Positions 1-11,890 of a DNA stretch of 64,000 bases are shown piece after piece. Under the pieces are notes generated by a model that saw only the letters and a list, made by a program, of their open reading frames with translations, made no database searches and was not told where the DNA came from. Location of the stretch: assembly GCA_034769895.1 (NCBI GenBank), contig CM068372.1, positions 377,618,910-377,682,909 of the forward strand, in the 5' to 3' direction. Positions within the stretch are counted from its first letter, which is position 1; each line of letters opens with the position of its first letter. The position numbers were made by a program, and so were the translations under genes. This DNA comes from Magicicada septendecula. Lineage: Eukaryota > Arthropoda > Insecta > Hemiptera > Cicadidae.

Positions 1-1
1 A

Positions 2-1585
2 CATCTGGTAATAAGCTTCGCTAGTCGCACACTGAACCAGTGCGAAAAGAACTACAGTGTGACAGAAAAGGAATTGTTGAGCGTGGTGTTCGCATGCAGC
101 AAGTTCCGGACGTACATTCTCGGATATCAAGTCACGGTACGAACTGATCATAAATCCATCTCGTTCCTTCGTAGGTGCAAATTGAGTCACGGCCGATTGG
201 CTAGGTGGGTACTCGCCCTACAAGAATATGACCTGAAATGGGAATACATTCCAGGAAAGAAGAACGTGGTAGCGGATGTGTTGTCACGTATAAATCTGGA
301 AGATCAGACTTTCGAGGGAGAGAAGGAGAGCTTAGTAAAAATTTATAACATATTCACGACCAGAGCCGATTTACAAGCTTTGTTAATAAATATCCGAATC
401 CATCAGCAGTCTGATCCTAAGCTGAAAAACATTGTGAGTCGTTTGGAAGCCAATGATGAAACCATTTCTAAATATTACCACCTTAACAAGGGAATTCTAT
501 TCATAAAAACCGCCTTGGACGATGAGACATGGAAGGTGATAATCCCACACCAAATCGAAAAGGAGGTCATCATCGATTACCATGTCAGGTATGGTCACAT
601 GGGAGCGTTAAAAGTGATACAAGCTCTAGAGGAAAATTGTAAGATCAAGAATATCAACCGCAAGGTGAGAACATACATCAAGTCCTGTAAGATCTGCCAA
701 TGTGCAAAAGTAAACAATGAAAAGACAGAGGGTATCATGATACCAATAACTTCCAACGCAAAACTAGAAAAAGTGTTTTTGGATATATGCGGGCCATTTC
801 CCCGTAGTGGTGGTCGACACAGATATAAATACTTGGTAATTATAATGGATCACTACACCAAGTATATAAAGCTATATCCGGTTAATCGGGCAACAACAGC
901 AAAGGTTTTGGCGGTGATTATTGATTTGTATATCCCAGAGATCGGTAGACCATCTTCTATTATTACCGACCATGGTACACAGTTTAAGGGGAGGAGATGG
1001 CGAGACACGTTATTAGCACTTGGGGTCAAAACATATAAGACATCAGTCTACCACCCAAGTAGCAATCTGGCTGAGAGAGTACTAAGAGAAGTGGGTAGGA
1101 TATTGCGCACGTACTGTCACAACCAACAGAAAAAGTGGCAAGAGTACATAGCAGCGACAGAAACATTCCTGAATTACGCCCACCATCCAGCCATAGGAAT
1201 TCCACCATACTCAGCCATGTATGAGAAGCCGACTCCCCGAGACATTGAACAAATCATTGAATTTCCAACGAACAACAATAGGAAATTCAACCAGTTGAAG
1301 TTTTACAATAAGGTAGCAGAAGATCAGGAAAAACGGCAAGCCAAATACCAGAAGGCAATAGGGCGAATTGTAACATATAAAGAGGGTGAAAAAGTCCTCC
1401 TAAAAAATAGAGAGCTGCCTAGCACCTTAGAAGGCATAACCAAAAAACTACTATTACTATATACTGGCCCATATGTTGTGGTAAATGATAAGCATAACAA
1501 TACATATGAGTTGAGGGAAATCGTTTCAGGAAAAATCAAAGGAGTGTACAATCAAGCTTCTATGAAGAAATATTATGAAGAATGA
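2..1585 (+). CDS. Ty3/gypsy pol, C-terminal part (RNase H and integrase), element C
   Basis: The frame is open to the left edge, so this is a partial pol of about 527 visible codons; an internal GTG at 59 is not a real start. RNase H comes first: NYSVTEKELLSVVFAC, then TDHKSISFL and VVADVLSRI, the normal end of that domain in Ty3/gypsy elements. Integrase follows: an HHCC zinc finger (histidines in YHVRYGHMG, cysteines in SCKICQC), then the DDE core with Asp in FLDICGPF, Asp in IITDHGTQF and Glu in LAERVLREVG. A GPYVVV motif lies near the C terminus. The protein would process the RNA/DNA hybrid and insert cDNA. There are no stops or frameshifts in the visible part and no env after it. Reverse transcriptase, protease and gag lie outside the window. 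Confidence 0.92.
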   Translation, partial: HLVISFASRTLNQCEKNYSVTEKELLSVVFACSKFRTYILGYQVTVRTDHKSISFLRRCKLSHGRLARWVLALQEYDLKWEYIPGKKNVVADVLSRINLEDQTFEGEKESLVKIYNIFTTRADLQALLINIRIHQQSDPKLKNIVSRLEANDETISKYYHLNKGILFIKTALDDETWKVIIPHQIEKEVIIDYHVRYGHMGALKVIQALEENCKIKNINRKVRTYIKSCKICQCAKVNNEKTEGIMIPITSNAKLEKVFLDICGPFPRSGGRHRYKYLVIIMDHYTKYIKLYPVNRATTAKVLAVIIDLYIPEIGRPSSIITDHGTQFKGRRWRDTLLALGVKTYKTSVYHPSSNLAERVLREVGRILRTYCHNQQKKWQEYIAATETFLNYAHHPAIGIPPYSAMYEKPTPRDIEQIIEFPTNNNRKFNQLKFYNKVAEDQEKRQAKYQKAIGRIVTYKEGEKVLLKNRELPSTLEGITKKLLLLYTGPYVVVNDKHNNTYELREIVSGKIKGVYNQASMKKYYEE

Positions 1586-1609
1586 GTTGAGTTTTAGAAT
1601 TTTGAATTT

Positions 1610-2160
1610 TTTTTAAAAAATTTTAAAATAATGTAAGTACATCTTACAACCTAATATTTTGAAAAGAACATTTTGGAGAATTATAAGAAGAAGGAATTTA
1701 GGATTTTTATTTATAAAAATTCAAAAATAATGTAAGTACATCTTACAACCTAATATTTTGAGAAGAACATTCTGGAGAATTATAAGAAGAAGGAATTTAG
1801 AATTTTGAATTTAATTTTTTTTTTAAATTCGAAAATAATGTAAGTACATCTTACAACCTAATATTTTGAGAAGAACATTTTGGAGAATTATAAGAAGAAG
1901 GAATTTAGAATTTATATATTTTTGTAAAAAAAAAAAAAATTCTAAAATATGTAAGTACATCTTACTACAACCTAATAATTTTGGAACAAACTTTATGGAA
2001 GAAAGAAAAAGAAAGACTTTTGAATTGAAATATAATTATAAAAATTTAAAATTGAGTAAGTACTTCTTACTACAACCTGATAATTTAGAACAAAACTTTA
2101 TGGAAGAAAGAGAAAGAGAGAGAATTTTGAACTTAATTTTAAAAAAAATTTAAAATGAAG
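1610..2160 (+). repeat. ~99-111-bp tandem repeat downstream of pol
   Basis: At least five units, each containing GTAAGTACATCTTAC (starts near 1633, 1732, 1840, 1951 and a variant near 2056), followed by CAACCTAATATTTTG and a purine-rich tail. The core GTAAGTACATCTTAC is itself nearly palindromic. Units diverge towards the 3' side. It lies in the untranslated 3' interior of element C. Confidence 0.85.
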
Positions 2161-3684
2161 CAAGACCAACTTACTATAACTAAGTTTGTGAGAAAACTTT
2201 ATGGTAAATAATCAAGAAGAATTTGAATTTGGAGAAATACCAAAACATTCAGAAATAATAGTAAGATCACAGTACTATAAACAATTCTGAATGAAACAAT
2301 TCTGGGAATAAATGAATTAAACAGAATTTGAATGTTGATAGAACGTCAGAACTTTGAAACAAGATAAGATCAACATATTACAAGGATGTATGAGAAATAT
2401 TTTTCAATTAAATAAAAAGAATAGTTTGAACTTTACATTAAAACTAACCAAGTTCCAAAAAATAATTATGTGTCAATTATGATTGAATTGAGAAGAAAAT
2501 AAAGTGGTTAATTCAGAAAAGAGAATTAACTTGAATCCAGAATAAATGTGGAAAAACCTAACACTTGAAGGGGTAGAGAAGAATAACAAAGAAGAGTGTA
2601 ATATGCAAGAGAAGAAAAAATTTGGAAGCAAAGAGACTAATTACCTATGAAACAATAATGAAAACAGTTAATTAAGAGCAAAGAAGAACAACTCATACCA
2701 AACATATGGAGAAGATGATTTTGAACCAATGATAATAATAAGACCTATATGAAATGCAAAGAGAATAAATACCACATGAAATATAATATAAATGAATTAA
2801 TGCTAATGAATGCGAAGGCGGATTAATAACTTTCTAAGAGAAAGGAAAGAACCAAAATGTTTAAATAAAATGATCAATATAATAACCTGTATATCTAATG
2901 TAAAGATACAATGTCAAAAAATTAAATATAATATATTAAGACCATTCAAATAATGAATACGAAAGACTATTTATAAAGACCATGCTAATACTATGAATAA
3001 CCAGAAGAAAGTATAAAGAGAATTCAGATGAAGAAGAAAGAGAGTTACACTGTAAACAGTAACCAGAATTATTAAAAGAAAGGTTTTCAACCATAATTAA
3101 ATTAAATATATCAGACAAGTTAAGAGTTTTGAAAAAATATATATGTAATGAGTATAATAATGATTATGAAGATTTATTAAGATAGAAAATGTGAGATAAT
3201 CTGAGAAACTACGAAGTGGAGAATCCAAAGATATTTTTATTAGTCGAAAATGAGACTACTTTTTATTTATTTATTCGATGACTGACTGAAGATGATTCCA
3301 GCAGCATTATGTTTTTTGAGCAGGGATGGATATGCCTCTGTACTCAATTTATAGAAGTGGTGTATGGCCAGCAGAGAAGTAGCGTACAGTGCCCCTCTGA
3401 TCTGCCCCAGCCCACGTGATAGGGAATGTTAGGGAATTAATATCCCAAGGATACAACACGAAGTTGATATAGAAAGAAAATGTATTACAATAATAATATA
3501 TCTCAGAAGACACTAACTATCCGAAAAGGATCAGTAGTAAAACAAATAATTATATATATAAAATTAATTAAACTCTAATTATAAAAAAGTCAATATAAAG
3601 ATGGAGAAGAAAATGAATTATAAGAAATGATGAAATTATCATAAGAAATTATTTCATCCATAAACATGTCTGAAATAATTACTT
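2161..3684 (+). other. Non-coding 3' interior of element C
   Basis: A-rich plus strand with no convincing coding frame. A small hairpin (TAGTC, loop, GACTA) lies near 3234-3252. The block at about 3320-3440 (GTATGGCCAGCAGAG, CTGCCCCAGC, GTTAGGGAA) is recognisably related to 55180-55285 in element D, which places C and D in one lineage. Confidence 0.65.
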
Positions 3685-3700
3685 CTGGAGGGGAGCAATC
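3685..3700 (+). other. Polypurine tract of element C
   Basis: GGAGGGGAGCAATC immediately precedes the LTR start TGTAACATGACAG. This is the expected position of the plus-strand DNA primer. Confidence 0.7.
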
Positions 3701-6640
3701 TGTAACATGACAGATATAAGCATAATATTGAATGGCAATTGATCATTAGAATAATGAAGTTATAATGTTTAAATTTGGAAGAAAGCATTAAGTTTAATAT
3801 AAATAGATTAATTCATAGCAACTGTGGAAAGAAATCATTATTATAAAGAAAATCCAAGTTCAAGTAAAAGGAGTTACTAGTGATGAGTCATCCAAGACCA
3901 GTCTCATAACCAAAGGTTTTCAAGGTATAACCCAGGAAGGTAAAAAAGTAAATAATAAAGCAGTACTGAATATGACCAAACCCACGACGAGGAAGAATAA
4001 ATAGAAGAGAAACCCTAAAATAAGCCAAGATCAAACAACACAGGTGGTGTATTTCTGAAATAAAGAAGAAGATGGAGAAGATCCCAAGAAACCTGATGGC
4101 AACAAGAAGAAGATGGAGAAGATACCAGTCCCAGAAGGCAGGAGAAAAGAAGACTGATGAAAGAAGAAGAAGGCAGCATCCTGAAGAAGATGTCATGCTC
4201 TTATAAAAGACACCCAAATCCCTATACCCCCAAAATAAATATTTAAAAATAAAAGTATAACGAATTAAAAACTACATGTATATAAATTTAAGAGAGAGAA
4301 GTGTATAAAGTAAAAGTTACCTGTGAACTAAGATGAAACAATAATATAGTACCCATGGAACAAATCTCCATTGAAAAAACGCTAACCAATTTATTATGTT
4401 AATAAGACTATACGACCATTTAGCATTAACATAATATATAAGTGCAAAGTGAACCAGTGATAGTTTTGGGTATTATAAAAAATGAACCTTGTGTTTCATT
4501 CTTGGCAATCACAAACATTGGATGCAATGAAATATGCATTTTTCAATGACTTAAAATGTGTACTGTGACAATATGTTGTTCATAAGACATGAATCTGTTT
4601 AAAATAACATTTTGTTTTACATGAAAAAAGAAAAACAGATTTCATTATTCTTTTTGAACAATTCATACTATTTATTTGTTAATGACAGGGTACAATTCCC
4701 CAAAGACAATGTATAAAAGACGGTATAAAAACTGTAGAATCCTACTTATAATAATAGTTAGAAATAAGAATATAAATATAAGGTTTTTATGTATATAGTA
4801 TAAGAATGTTTAAAAATGTTTTAGATATAAGGCCATTTGTTTGGGTCTGAAACAACTAACATCAGAACTATAAAAATAGTTACCACTTGTAAATAGTAGA
4901 GAGTAATTAAGATGTTAGTTAGTACAAAACCTTTTTTTTATAAACCATGTTTCCATGTTGGAAATGGGGATTTTGTTGCAAAATGTCTGACTTGAAGACA
5001 ACCATTTATTTAAAAAAATATTCTTTATTTTGTTTAACTATTATTTGTATTGTAACCAATACTAATTGTTTTTGTGTAATTTGAAAACATGTTTAATTTA
5101 TAATACTATATGTAAAAGTCAGAGAGGGTATTACACATCATATATTGTTTGTAAAATATTTTATAAGAAAAATTGTAAAAAAATCATAGGCCAAAAGAAT
5201 GGAAACCAAACTTCATCAAAACAGAGAAATTGCTCATTTAAATGCAAGTAAACAAAAGGGGTTTAGACAAAATAAACTTGAGATCAAGCCATATAATTGC
5301 ACATACCATTTAGGAAGATTTTAATAAATTATATTCAGAATTATAAATAAAAATGAAAATGACTAAACTCAGAAATTTGGACATGGGAGTCATATATTCC
5401 AGAATAATGTTTCAGAATACAAATAATTCAATTAATTACCAGAAAATAAGGGAATATGAACCTTTTAATACAATATAGGATTATTAATATTAAATATAAC
5501 TGATAAAATGGCTGAATTTATATAATGACAGGAAGTAAATTTTTATGTTTTGACTTTTCAGAGTATACCAAACTGAAAGTGAAATTACTATTTTTTGGAC
5601 AGAAAACACTATAAAATGGCATTATTTAATCTGAAAATAACCAGAATGAACTGAAAGATTAATTTAAATCACATCTAGTGAATAAAATTGACAAATAACC
5701 AAAGTTTAGGCATTCATATAGTGAAATAGTAAAGTGTACACAGGATGTGAAAATATTTTTGAACAATGTTAAGGATAATATTATATGGGCTAAGAGTTTA
5801 ATTGAAACTGAAGGAAACAGTTAGTTAATTATTGGTATTTGAACGGTTAACATGACATACGTTTGATAACGTGGATAACCTAACCTATAATCGTCATACA
5901 AAGCGAGTGTATAGTGCGTTATTGTGAAATCGCGAGTGACTTGTAAAATACTTCTAAAACTATCATATTATAACAGAAACAATCAAGTAACACTCCATAA
6001 CACAGAACAATATAAATCTACTCCGAAAAACACCACAAAACACTAGAAAACTGTATAATACATTAACCCAAATTAGTGACGGAATCGGAGAAAGTGTTTG
6101 AACTAATAATTATACGGATACACTAAATACAACTCAGAAACAGTACACCAATCACTACACAACATTTAACAAGAGATTTGCAGACACAAGAACAGGAATA
6201 TTGCCAGAAAATACATTATTTGGAACACTGCAGGAACGAGCAACATTTTGATCAACTTGACGGCGGCCATTTGCTTTGACGATCCCAGTGCCTTCTTCTT
6301 AGTTCAACTCAGCTGTTTGGTGAAAACAATTATTATATTTACAATTTATTATTCAATGTCTGTGTTTATTAATAACTATTAATTTGATTGTAACGTTATA
6401 CTTTTTAAATATTAGCCCGATTTCTCTGACTTTGATAATAACTGGCTGTTTAAAGAACCCTATATAATTTTTATATCATATACTTGTAACTTTTTTCGAT
6501 ATCCTGAGAATCGATACTAATCGATAAGAGTCAATATTGCTGTTACTTAATAAAACATTAATACTTTTCAATACTTAATAGTTCTTTATTTCTTCAATAA
6601 TACTAATTACCAATAATATAATTCTAATTGATAATCTACA
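3701..6640 (+). mobile_element. 3' LTR of element C (end not fixed)
   Basis: It begins TGTAACATGACAG straight after the polypurine tract, like the LTR of element D (TGTAACATAACC). It is A-rich with no coding frame. A GC-richer, promoter-like segment with GACGGCGGCCATTTGC lies near 6260, and an AATAAA-type signal near 6548. The 3' end is tentatively placed at ...AATCTACA (6640). The matching 5' LTR is outside the window, so neither the end nor a target-site duplication can be confirmed. Even the minimum length is unusually large for an insect LTR. Confidence 0.6.
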
Positions 6641-7606
6641 AGGACTTTACCACCCGTAAGTGAAGATAACCTAAAAAAAAATAAAAAGGTAAACAAGTAT
6701 CGATTGGTTTACAGACAGTCTTATGAGTGGTGATAGCTTATTTAAAATATACTAAAACTTTAATAAAAATTTTCAGAAGAGCATTACACTGTTTAAAACT
6801 TCACAGCCCTATATTAATTAATTGATCCTAATTAATTAATTAATAAAATTATTAAATTTTTTTTTTAATTATTTTTTTTATAAACATAATTTTTTTTTAA
6901 ATTTCCTTCAAAACAATAAATTTTGTTTTGAAACTTTCGGCGAAGCTGAACATATATATTCCTTCATCAACTTTACGCTACTCGACCAGTCTTGCTACCA
7001 TTGGGACTCTTAAGGAGTGCTGGGAAACTTAAGGAAGTGTTTCAGGCCAGTAAGACGTCGAGAGCCACACCAAATACACACCAATTAAACATATTATATT
7101 ACAATTTACTTATTTTATTACAAATTGGCTAGCCCAAACAGTGCGGCTTGATTACATCGGAGTCTAACATATTCCACAATAGAATATCATCAACACACTA
7201 CACATCTCTTTATTATTATTTTATTACAATATCAATCAATTTCCACCATCAGGGTTTATTGTCTAAGAACAGTGAAGTAAGTGCCACCATGATAGATCAA
7301 ATAGGAAATAATAACGTAAAGTATGAGCAACATTATAACAACTACGAGGGAAAATAAAAGAATATAAACATTAGGTTTCTTGGTCTTCACAGGTAACGAT
7401 TATGTTTAAATTTGAAAAGTAGATATTTACCATTACTGATATAATTAAAAAAGAAAGGTTTCAGTGAGACTAGGGACCAATAACCATCTTCAGGTCAATA
7501 ATTCTAAAGTATAAAAAAGTACAAATAAATACTCAAAAAATTCTATACTAACAGATACAAAAATGTCATTTAATAATACTTTATGTAAGCAAAAACGTGT
7601 ACACAC
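6641..7606. other. Intron sequence, nothing identified
   Basis: AT-rich, with a TTAA/poly-T low-complexity stretch near 6820-6905. No coding exon, RNA gene or repeat shared with the rest of the window was recognised. Confidence 0.5.
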
Positions 7607-7858
7607 CCTGTCCGTCTTTGTATCTGAAATATCTCCTGCCACACAGCAAATAAACCTTTTTGTGTATCTTTCTGACCAAGAGCCGCACTGTTTACTTGAG
7701 TGAGAGTGATTTTCTTTCCACTTTGCGATTTCAAACAGTGAAGAACAGAAAGGCACGATCTTATGTCATTGGAGGTTTTCTCGCTTAGTGCCATCATCAC
7801 GCCCAGATCTGTCTTCAGGCGTTCGAGCCTTGTTATTTCCATCAGTCTCTGAGCAAGC
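7607..7858 (-). CDS. CHTF18: CHTF18 exon: AAA+ lid domain and start of the following segment
   Basis: 252-bp internal exon. It begins LAQRLMEITRLERLKTDLGV, then reads LSEKTSNDIRSCLSVLHCLK and GLFAVWQEIFQIQRRTG. The EKT-NDIR-C block is the helical lid of clamp-loader ATPases, and the GLF-WQE-F segment is typical of Ctf18 just after the ATPase core. The acceptor is TTACAG|GCTTGC (AG at 7859-7860). The donor is best placed as ACAGG|GTGTGT. The split Arg codon matches the end of the exon at 43187. The next coding exon is not seen in 1-7606, so the intron after this one also exceeds 7.6 kb. Confidence 0.92.
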
Positions 7859-7918
7859 CTGTAATAAAATCACCATCACAAACAGACAAACATGATTCAA
7901 CTCCTGACAACCACAAAT

Positions 7919-8005
7919 ACAGTAAAATCTTTTTTATTTCGACCTTCTAGAGGAATTTGAAAAAATTCAAGTTATCCAAAATTTTAATTACCAAGTTTTT
8001 AACTA
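7919..8005. mobile_element. Possible short pogo-like MITE remnant
   Basis: TA followed by CAGTAAAATC, then ATTTCGACCTTCTAGAGG and CAAGTTATCCAAAATTTTAA. A related stretch (CAAATTATCCAAAAATTCTAA, then GACTTTACT) occurs at 41265-41325. The CAG start next to TA and the TTATCC block resemble short Tigger-derived elements. Both copies are degraded. 8006-8320 holds nothing identifiable. Confidence 0.3.
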
Positions 8006-8355
8006 CATTTATTAACTAACTAATAGAACTTTAACTATGAGATCAAGAAATTCGTTTCCAATATGTAGGCTTGACCTGTACTGGCAGTTACGAAAATGAT
8101 GTACCATGCATATGCATAAATTTAAAAAAAAGTCATATTAAACATCTATCTTTAGCATTTTCCTATAAAATTCCACTATTATAAATTACACTAGAAACTT
8201 GGAAGATCTATGTGGACCTGTTAATTTCATAGTAGTTTAATTAGTTTTATTCAATAAATAAAAGTTTATGAAATTATTAAATTATTTAATATAAGTTCAT
8301 TTGATTTACTAAATTAAAACAATCTAAAAAATTGGTATGGAGAACCATACATGAC

Positions 8356-9084
8356 TGTAACGGGACAAAAAGGGCAGATCCATTTTTTTGTAGTTTTTGA
8401 TAATTAACCATTTTTATGTAATACTTTTATAACCCATTTGTAAAATATGTCTTTAGAAACCTGGGGAGTGTGAATAAGCGTATATGACGCACACACTGCC
8501 ATTCGAAGGGGACCCAACGATTACCGTATAAGGTAAGGTACTTTTTAATTAGTCTGACGTCACGATGGTACCATGAGAGAAACACGTGCTTTCAATATTA
8601 CAATGCAGTTACGGGTTCCAGAAACAACCAGAATCTTCTATGTGTAAAGACAAAGGGCAAAGTGGGGATCCAGGGGAACCACGTGACTGATGCGTGGAAG
8701 GCTGGCATAGTATACGATGGCCAGCCACAATTCGGGGCAGTCGACAAAACACATTAAAGCTGTACGGTCGTGTTGAACCTAGCCCGCGGGCAAATTAAGT
8801 GTAGGCCTACCAAAAGTCGTGAATATGAATCTAAAACGGTTATAAATAACTCTCTTTAAAGAAAAAATACAATCATAAACTTTAATTAACAGTGAGGGGC
8901 AGTTTTTTGAGTGTTGGAGTAAAAAGTGAACTGCTAGTGATGGTGTAACATCTTGGATAGCCGCTCCAGCTAAGTACAGAGAACGACTGGTCAAAAAAGT
9001 TTAACATTTAATTACATATTTCCTTAAAGCAAATTCAACATAAATAACTAAATGAGATCTCAAATTTAGGGGGGTAGAAAGTGT

Positions 9085-9157
<73 letters not shown>

Positions 9158-9585
9158 TGTGCGTGAGAAGTACTGGTTTGCTAAGTAAAATTCTTGTTAG
9201 ATTAAGTATCAGTAGTTGCGTTTATTAAATTTTGTTTTATACTTTCAATAGGAAAGAATAATAAAAATGAATATGGTCAATAAATATAAAGATAATATCC
9301 ATATAACCATGTGCTAAGAGTAATTATTATGCCATAACCACACCTTATTTTCTGTACTAAAAAACTCGCCTAATCGAGTCTGCGAACTTCTGAATTAAGG
9401 GAAATAAATGTACTAAATTAATTACTGAGAAGAGTGTCAAGGTTTATATGTTTACTTCTACAAACGTGTTGGCGGCCCTGAAGGTTTTGGTGGAATTTGC
9501 AGAGTTTAAGGTAAGTAGAGAAAAGATTATATTCACTGGGGTAAGAAGTCGTTATTAGGTATTTAAAATTGTTTGTAGAGTTACA
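8356..9585 (+). mobile_element. Solo LTR G, TSD TGAC
   Basis: 1230 bp, starting TGTAACGGGACAAAAAGG and ending GAGTTACA, so its first and last six bases are perfect inverted repeats (TGTAAC/GTTACA). TGAC flanks both sides (8352-8355 and 9586-9589). Removing it restores the Y-module sequence CATACATGACTTCCATG. The interior block with GAGATCTC, GGGGGGTA and AGTACTGGTTTGC resembles the LTR of element A. It contains a pure GA microsatellite (~9086-9152). No internal region remains, so this is a recombination-derived solo LTR. Confidence 0.88.
9086..9152 (+). repeat. (GA)n microsatellite
   Basis: Uninterrupted GA dinucleotides inside solo LTR G. The related LTRs of element A have only short GA-rich sequence at the same place, so this is an expansion specific to this copy. 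Confidence 0.95.
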
Positions 9586-9816
9586 TGACTTCCATGTTGT
9601 AAGATTTATGTTTAGAGTAATTCACTTGAATGCAGTTCGGTAATTTCTAGAAAAATATCGCCCACCCTCAAACTAATTTCACTGTTTATAGATATTTTTG
9701 TTATAATGGGGTAGTCGTTTAATATAATGTTATTTTCAGTCACTTTATCCATAAAAAATAGGTAGGCTTACTTTATTCTTATAAAGAAACCTAACTATGC
9801 AGATAATCATCCCTCC

Positions 9817-10210
9817 TCCGAAGCCACTCATGGACCCTGAGCATCTTGCAGAGGGTTCATTCCCTAAAGACGAAAACTCTGTCTATGAACCGTTCCTCAG
9901 TAAGCACGTGCAGTTACACTGCCCAGCGATCCACAGGAAGCAAATCGCTATCCACGCTGGACACTTTTTCAGCTTGCACGCGTTGTGTTGGTGTGGGTTT
10001 CGGCACTTTCCATTTAAAAAGCGTGCAAATGTAAGAAAATAAACATGAGTGAGCCCAGAAATAACACAAATTGTGTGTGTGTGTGTCTTGCCTGCCTTTT
10101 TATTGCGGTAATCATAATAATAAAATGGAAACGTAAACATTACATAATTGAGATATGTTTGCCTGCCACGAACGATATATTTTCTCTCATACATGATTTA
10201 AATTAAAATG
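9817..10210 (+). repeat. Module X, copy 1
   Basis: Shares about 400 bp with 35007-35570 in the same orientation, from CACTCATGGACCCT through GATCCACAGGAAGCAAATC to GATATG and CCTGCCACGAAC. A short GT run sits at 10073-10085 where copy 2 has 163 bp. Short open frames exist on both strands, but neither is clearly conserved and no protein family was recognised. Confidence 0.75.
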
Positions 10211-11232
10211 AAAATATATAGAATTTTGTTAAAGTTAAATGAAATGTTTCCATAGAAACTACTTCTTTGTTGTAAATAACGTAGTACACATATAAAACTT
10301 ATAAAAATTTACCTCCTCCATCATCAACTACCATTTTAATTGATTAAAAAAATTACCCCCTCCACCCTTCAACTACCCTTTTCATTTACAGATATTTCAT
10401 CTACCTTTCTACAGTGGATTATTATGACCTTCTTTCAGGATACTTTATTTGTCAAAATTAAGCACTTTACTCTTGTTAAAACGTAAAATGTTGCAGGTAA
10501 ACTATCCCTTTCCTTTAACCGATCTTCACCAAAAACAATACGCCTTGAGTCCTCTACAATTCATGGCTGTATGCAAACAATTATTTGATTCTGTTTGAAT
10601 TTGCGGCTGTTATCGTTTGCCATAGAAAAAATTCTACTCATAGACACTTTTCGAAAAATGACTTTTTTTCATGTTTTGATGGTAGTACAATCAGAATCTG
10701 CCGTTATCTCGAACACGATTTTTTTCGGCATGACCATACTTCCATTTCCTTATGTAACATGGAAGTAAAATATCGGTATGGAGAACCATACATGACTTCC
10801 ATGTTCTAAGATTTATATTTAAAATACTTTTTGAAATGAACTATTTTCATAGAAACTACTTCTTTCTTCAGCCTTAACCACAGTACTGTGATCACTAATG
10901 TATACCACCTCACGATAGTGCACTCAATTTTCACTGACGATGGCAGTCGATAGCACTGCAGAAACGTCTGGTTTTGTAGAAAACATAAGATCAAGCCCAA
11001 ACAGCCCAGTAAGGAATTTTAACAACAAACTACTTCTTTGTTGCCGATTACGTAGTACACATGACATATAAATAAAAATTATCCCCAACCCCTTCAACTA
11101 TCATTTACATTTATAGAAAATTACCCCCACCCCGTTCAACTAGCCTCTTCATTTATAGATATTTCATCTATGTTTCTACAGTGGATTATTATGATCTTCT
11201 TATCAGGATACTTTATTTATCAAAATTAAGTA
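10211..11232 (+). repeat. Array segment W-U-Y-W left of the Tigger insertion
   Basis: W-like sequence (10240-10475), about one U unit (10476-10620), Y (10620-11080) and W (11081-11230). The Y copy contains a hammerhead-like core at 10934-10971. The segment stops in AAAATTAAG at the TA target of the Tigger element and resumes at 27336 with CTTTACACTTGTTAAAAC, exactly as in uninterrupted units. Confidence 0.8.
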
Positions 11233-11390
11233 CAGTGGAATCCGTTTAACACGAAAACGGTTAACACGAAATATCAGTTAACACGAAATGTGACTCAGGT
11301 CCCGATCACTGTATGTATTTTTCAGTTACATACAGTGTACGGTTAACACGAAGGTTTAACCTATGAAATATCGCTTAACACGAAATTTTT
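11233..11390 (+). repeat. Left TIR and subterminal TTAACACGAA repeats
   Basis: Five copies of TTAACACGAA lie between 11246 and 11386. The right end (27266-27325) has two direct copies and one inverted copy within the TIR. Repeated subterminal motifs in this superfamily are usually transposase binding sites; that role is inferred here. Confidence 0.8.
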
Positions 11391-11890
11391 GCTGGCTTTT
11401 CATTAGCTGCATAATAAATAAATCCATACATCCACGCCCTGAAACGTGTTTAAAATGTCCCAATGTAAAGGAATCTGTGCTACATGTAGGTGTAAAGAAT
11501 AAACAGCTGCTTGGTATGTTACATCTTTATACCTGCTATTGTATACAGTACAGTACCACGCTGTTTACCTCCGTACCAAATGTGTTGTTCGTTTCCCCGA
11601 ATACACTACCATTCCGTTACATTACAGGATGCAGTTTGTTCTGAAGTTAGCGAGTTCAGTCCACTTACAATATTTTGTGCGTGTGGTGGTATTCGCAGTA
11701 CGGTACGGATAACGTTTTTGTGAAAAAATTTACTCAGCTGTAAGATTTACAGTAGCTGTTTATGCCTTTATTTTTAGTCTTTTACAGTCTTCGGTACAGT
11801 ATTAAGTGACTTTGGCCTACATGTACATACAGGTGTTAAGTGAGGTTACGATTCTGTACATTTCGTTTTTGCAGTTTCAAAGTGTAAAAA

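Noticed and set aside
9846..10194. Frames of 60-103 codons in module X
   Set aside because: The two copies conserve neither frame consistently and no family was recognised.
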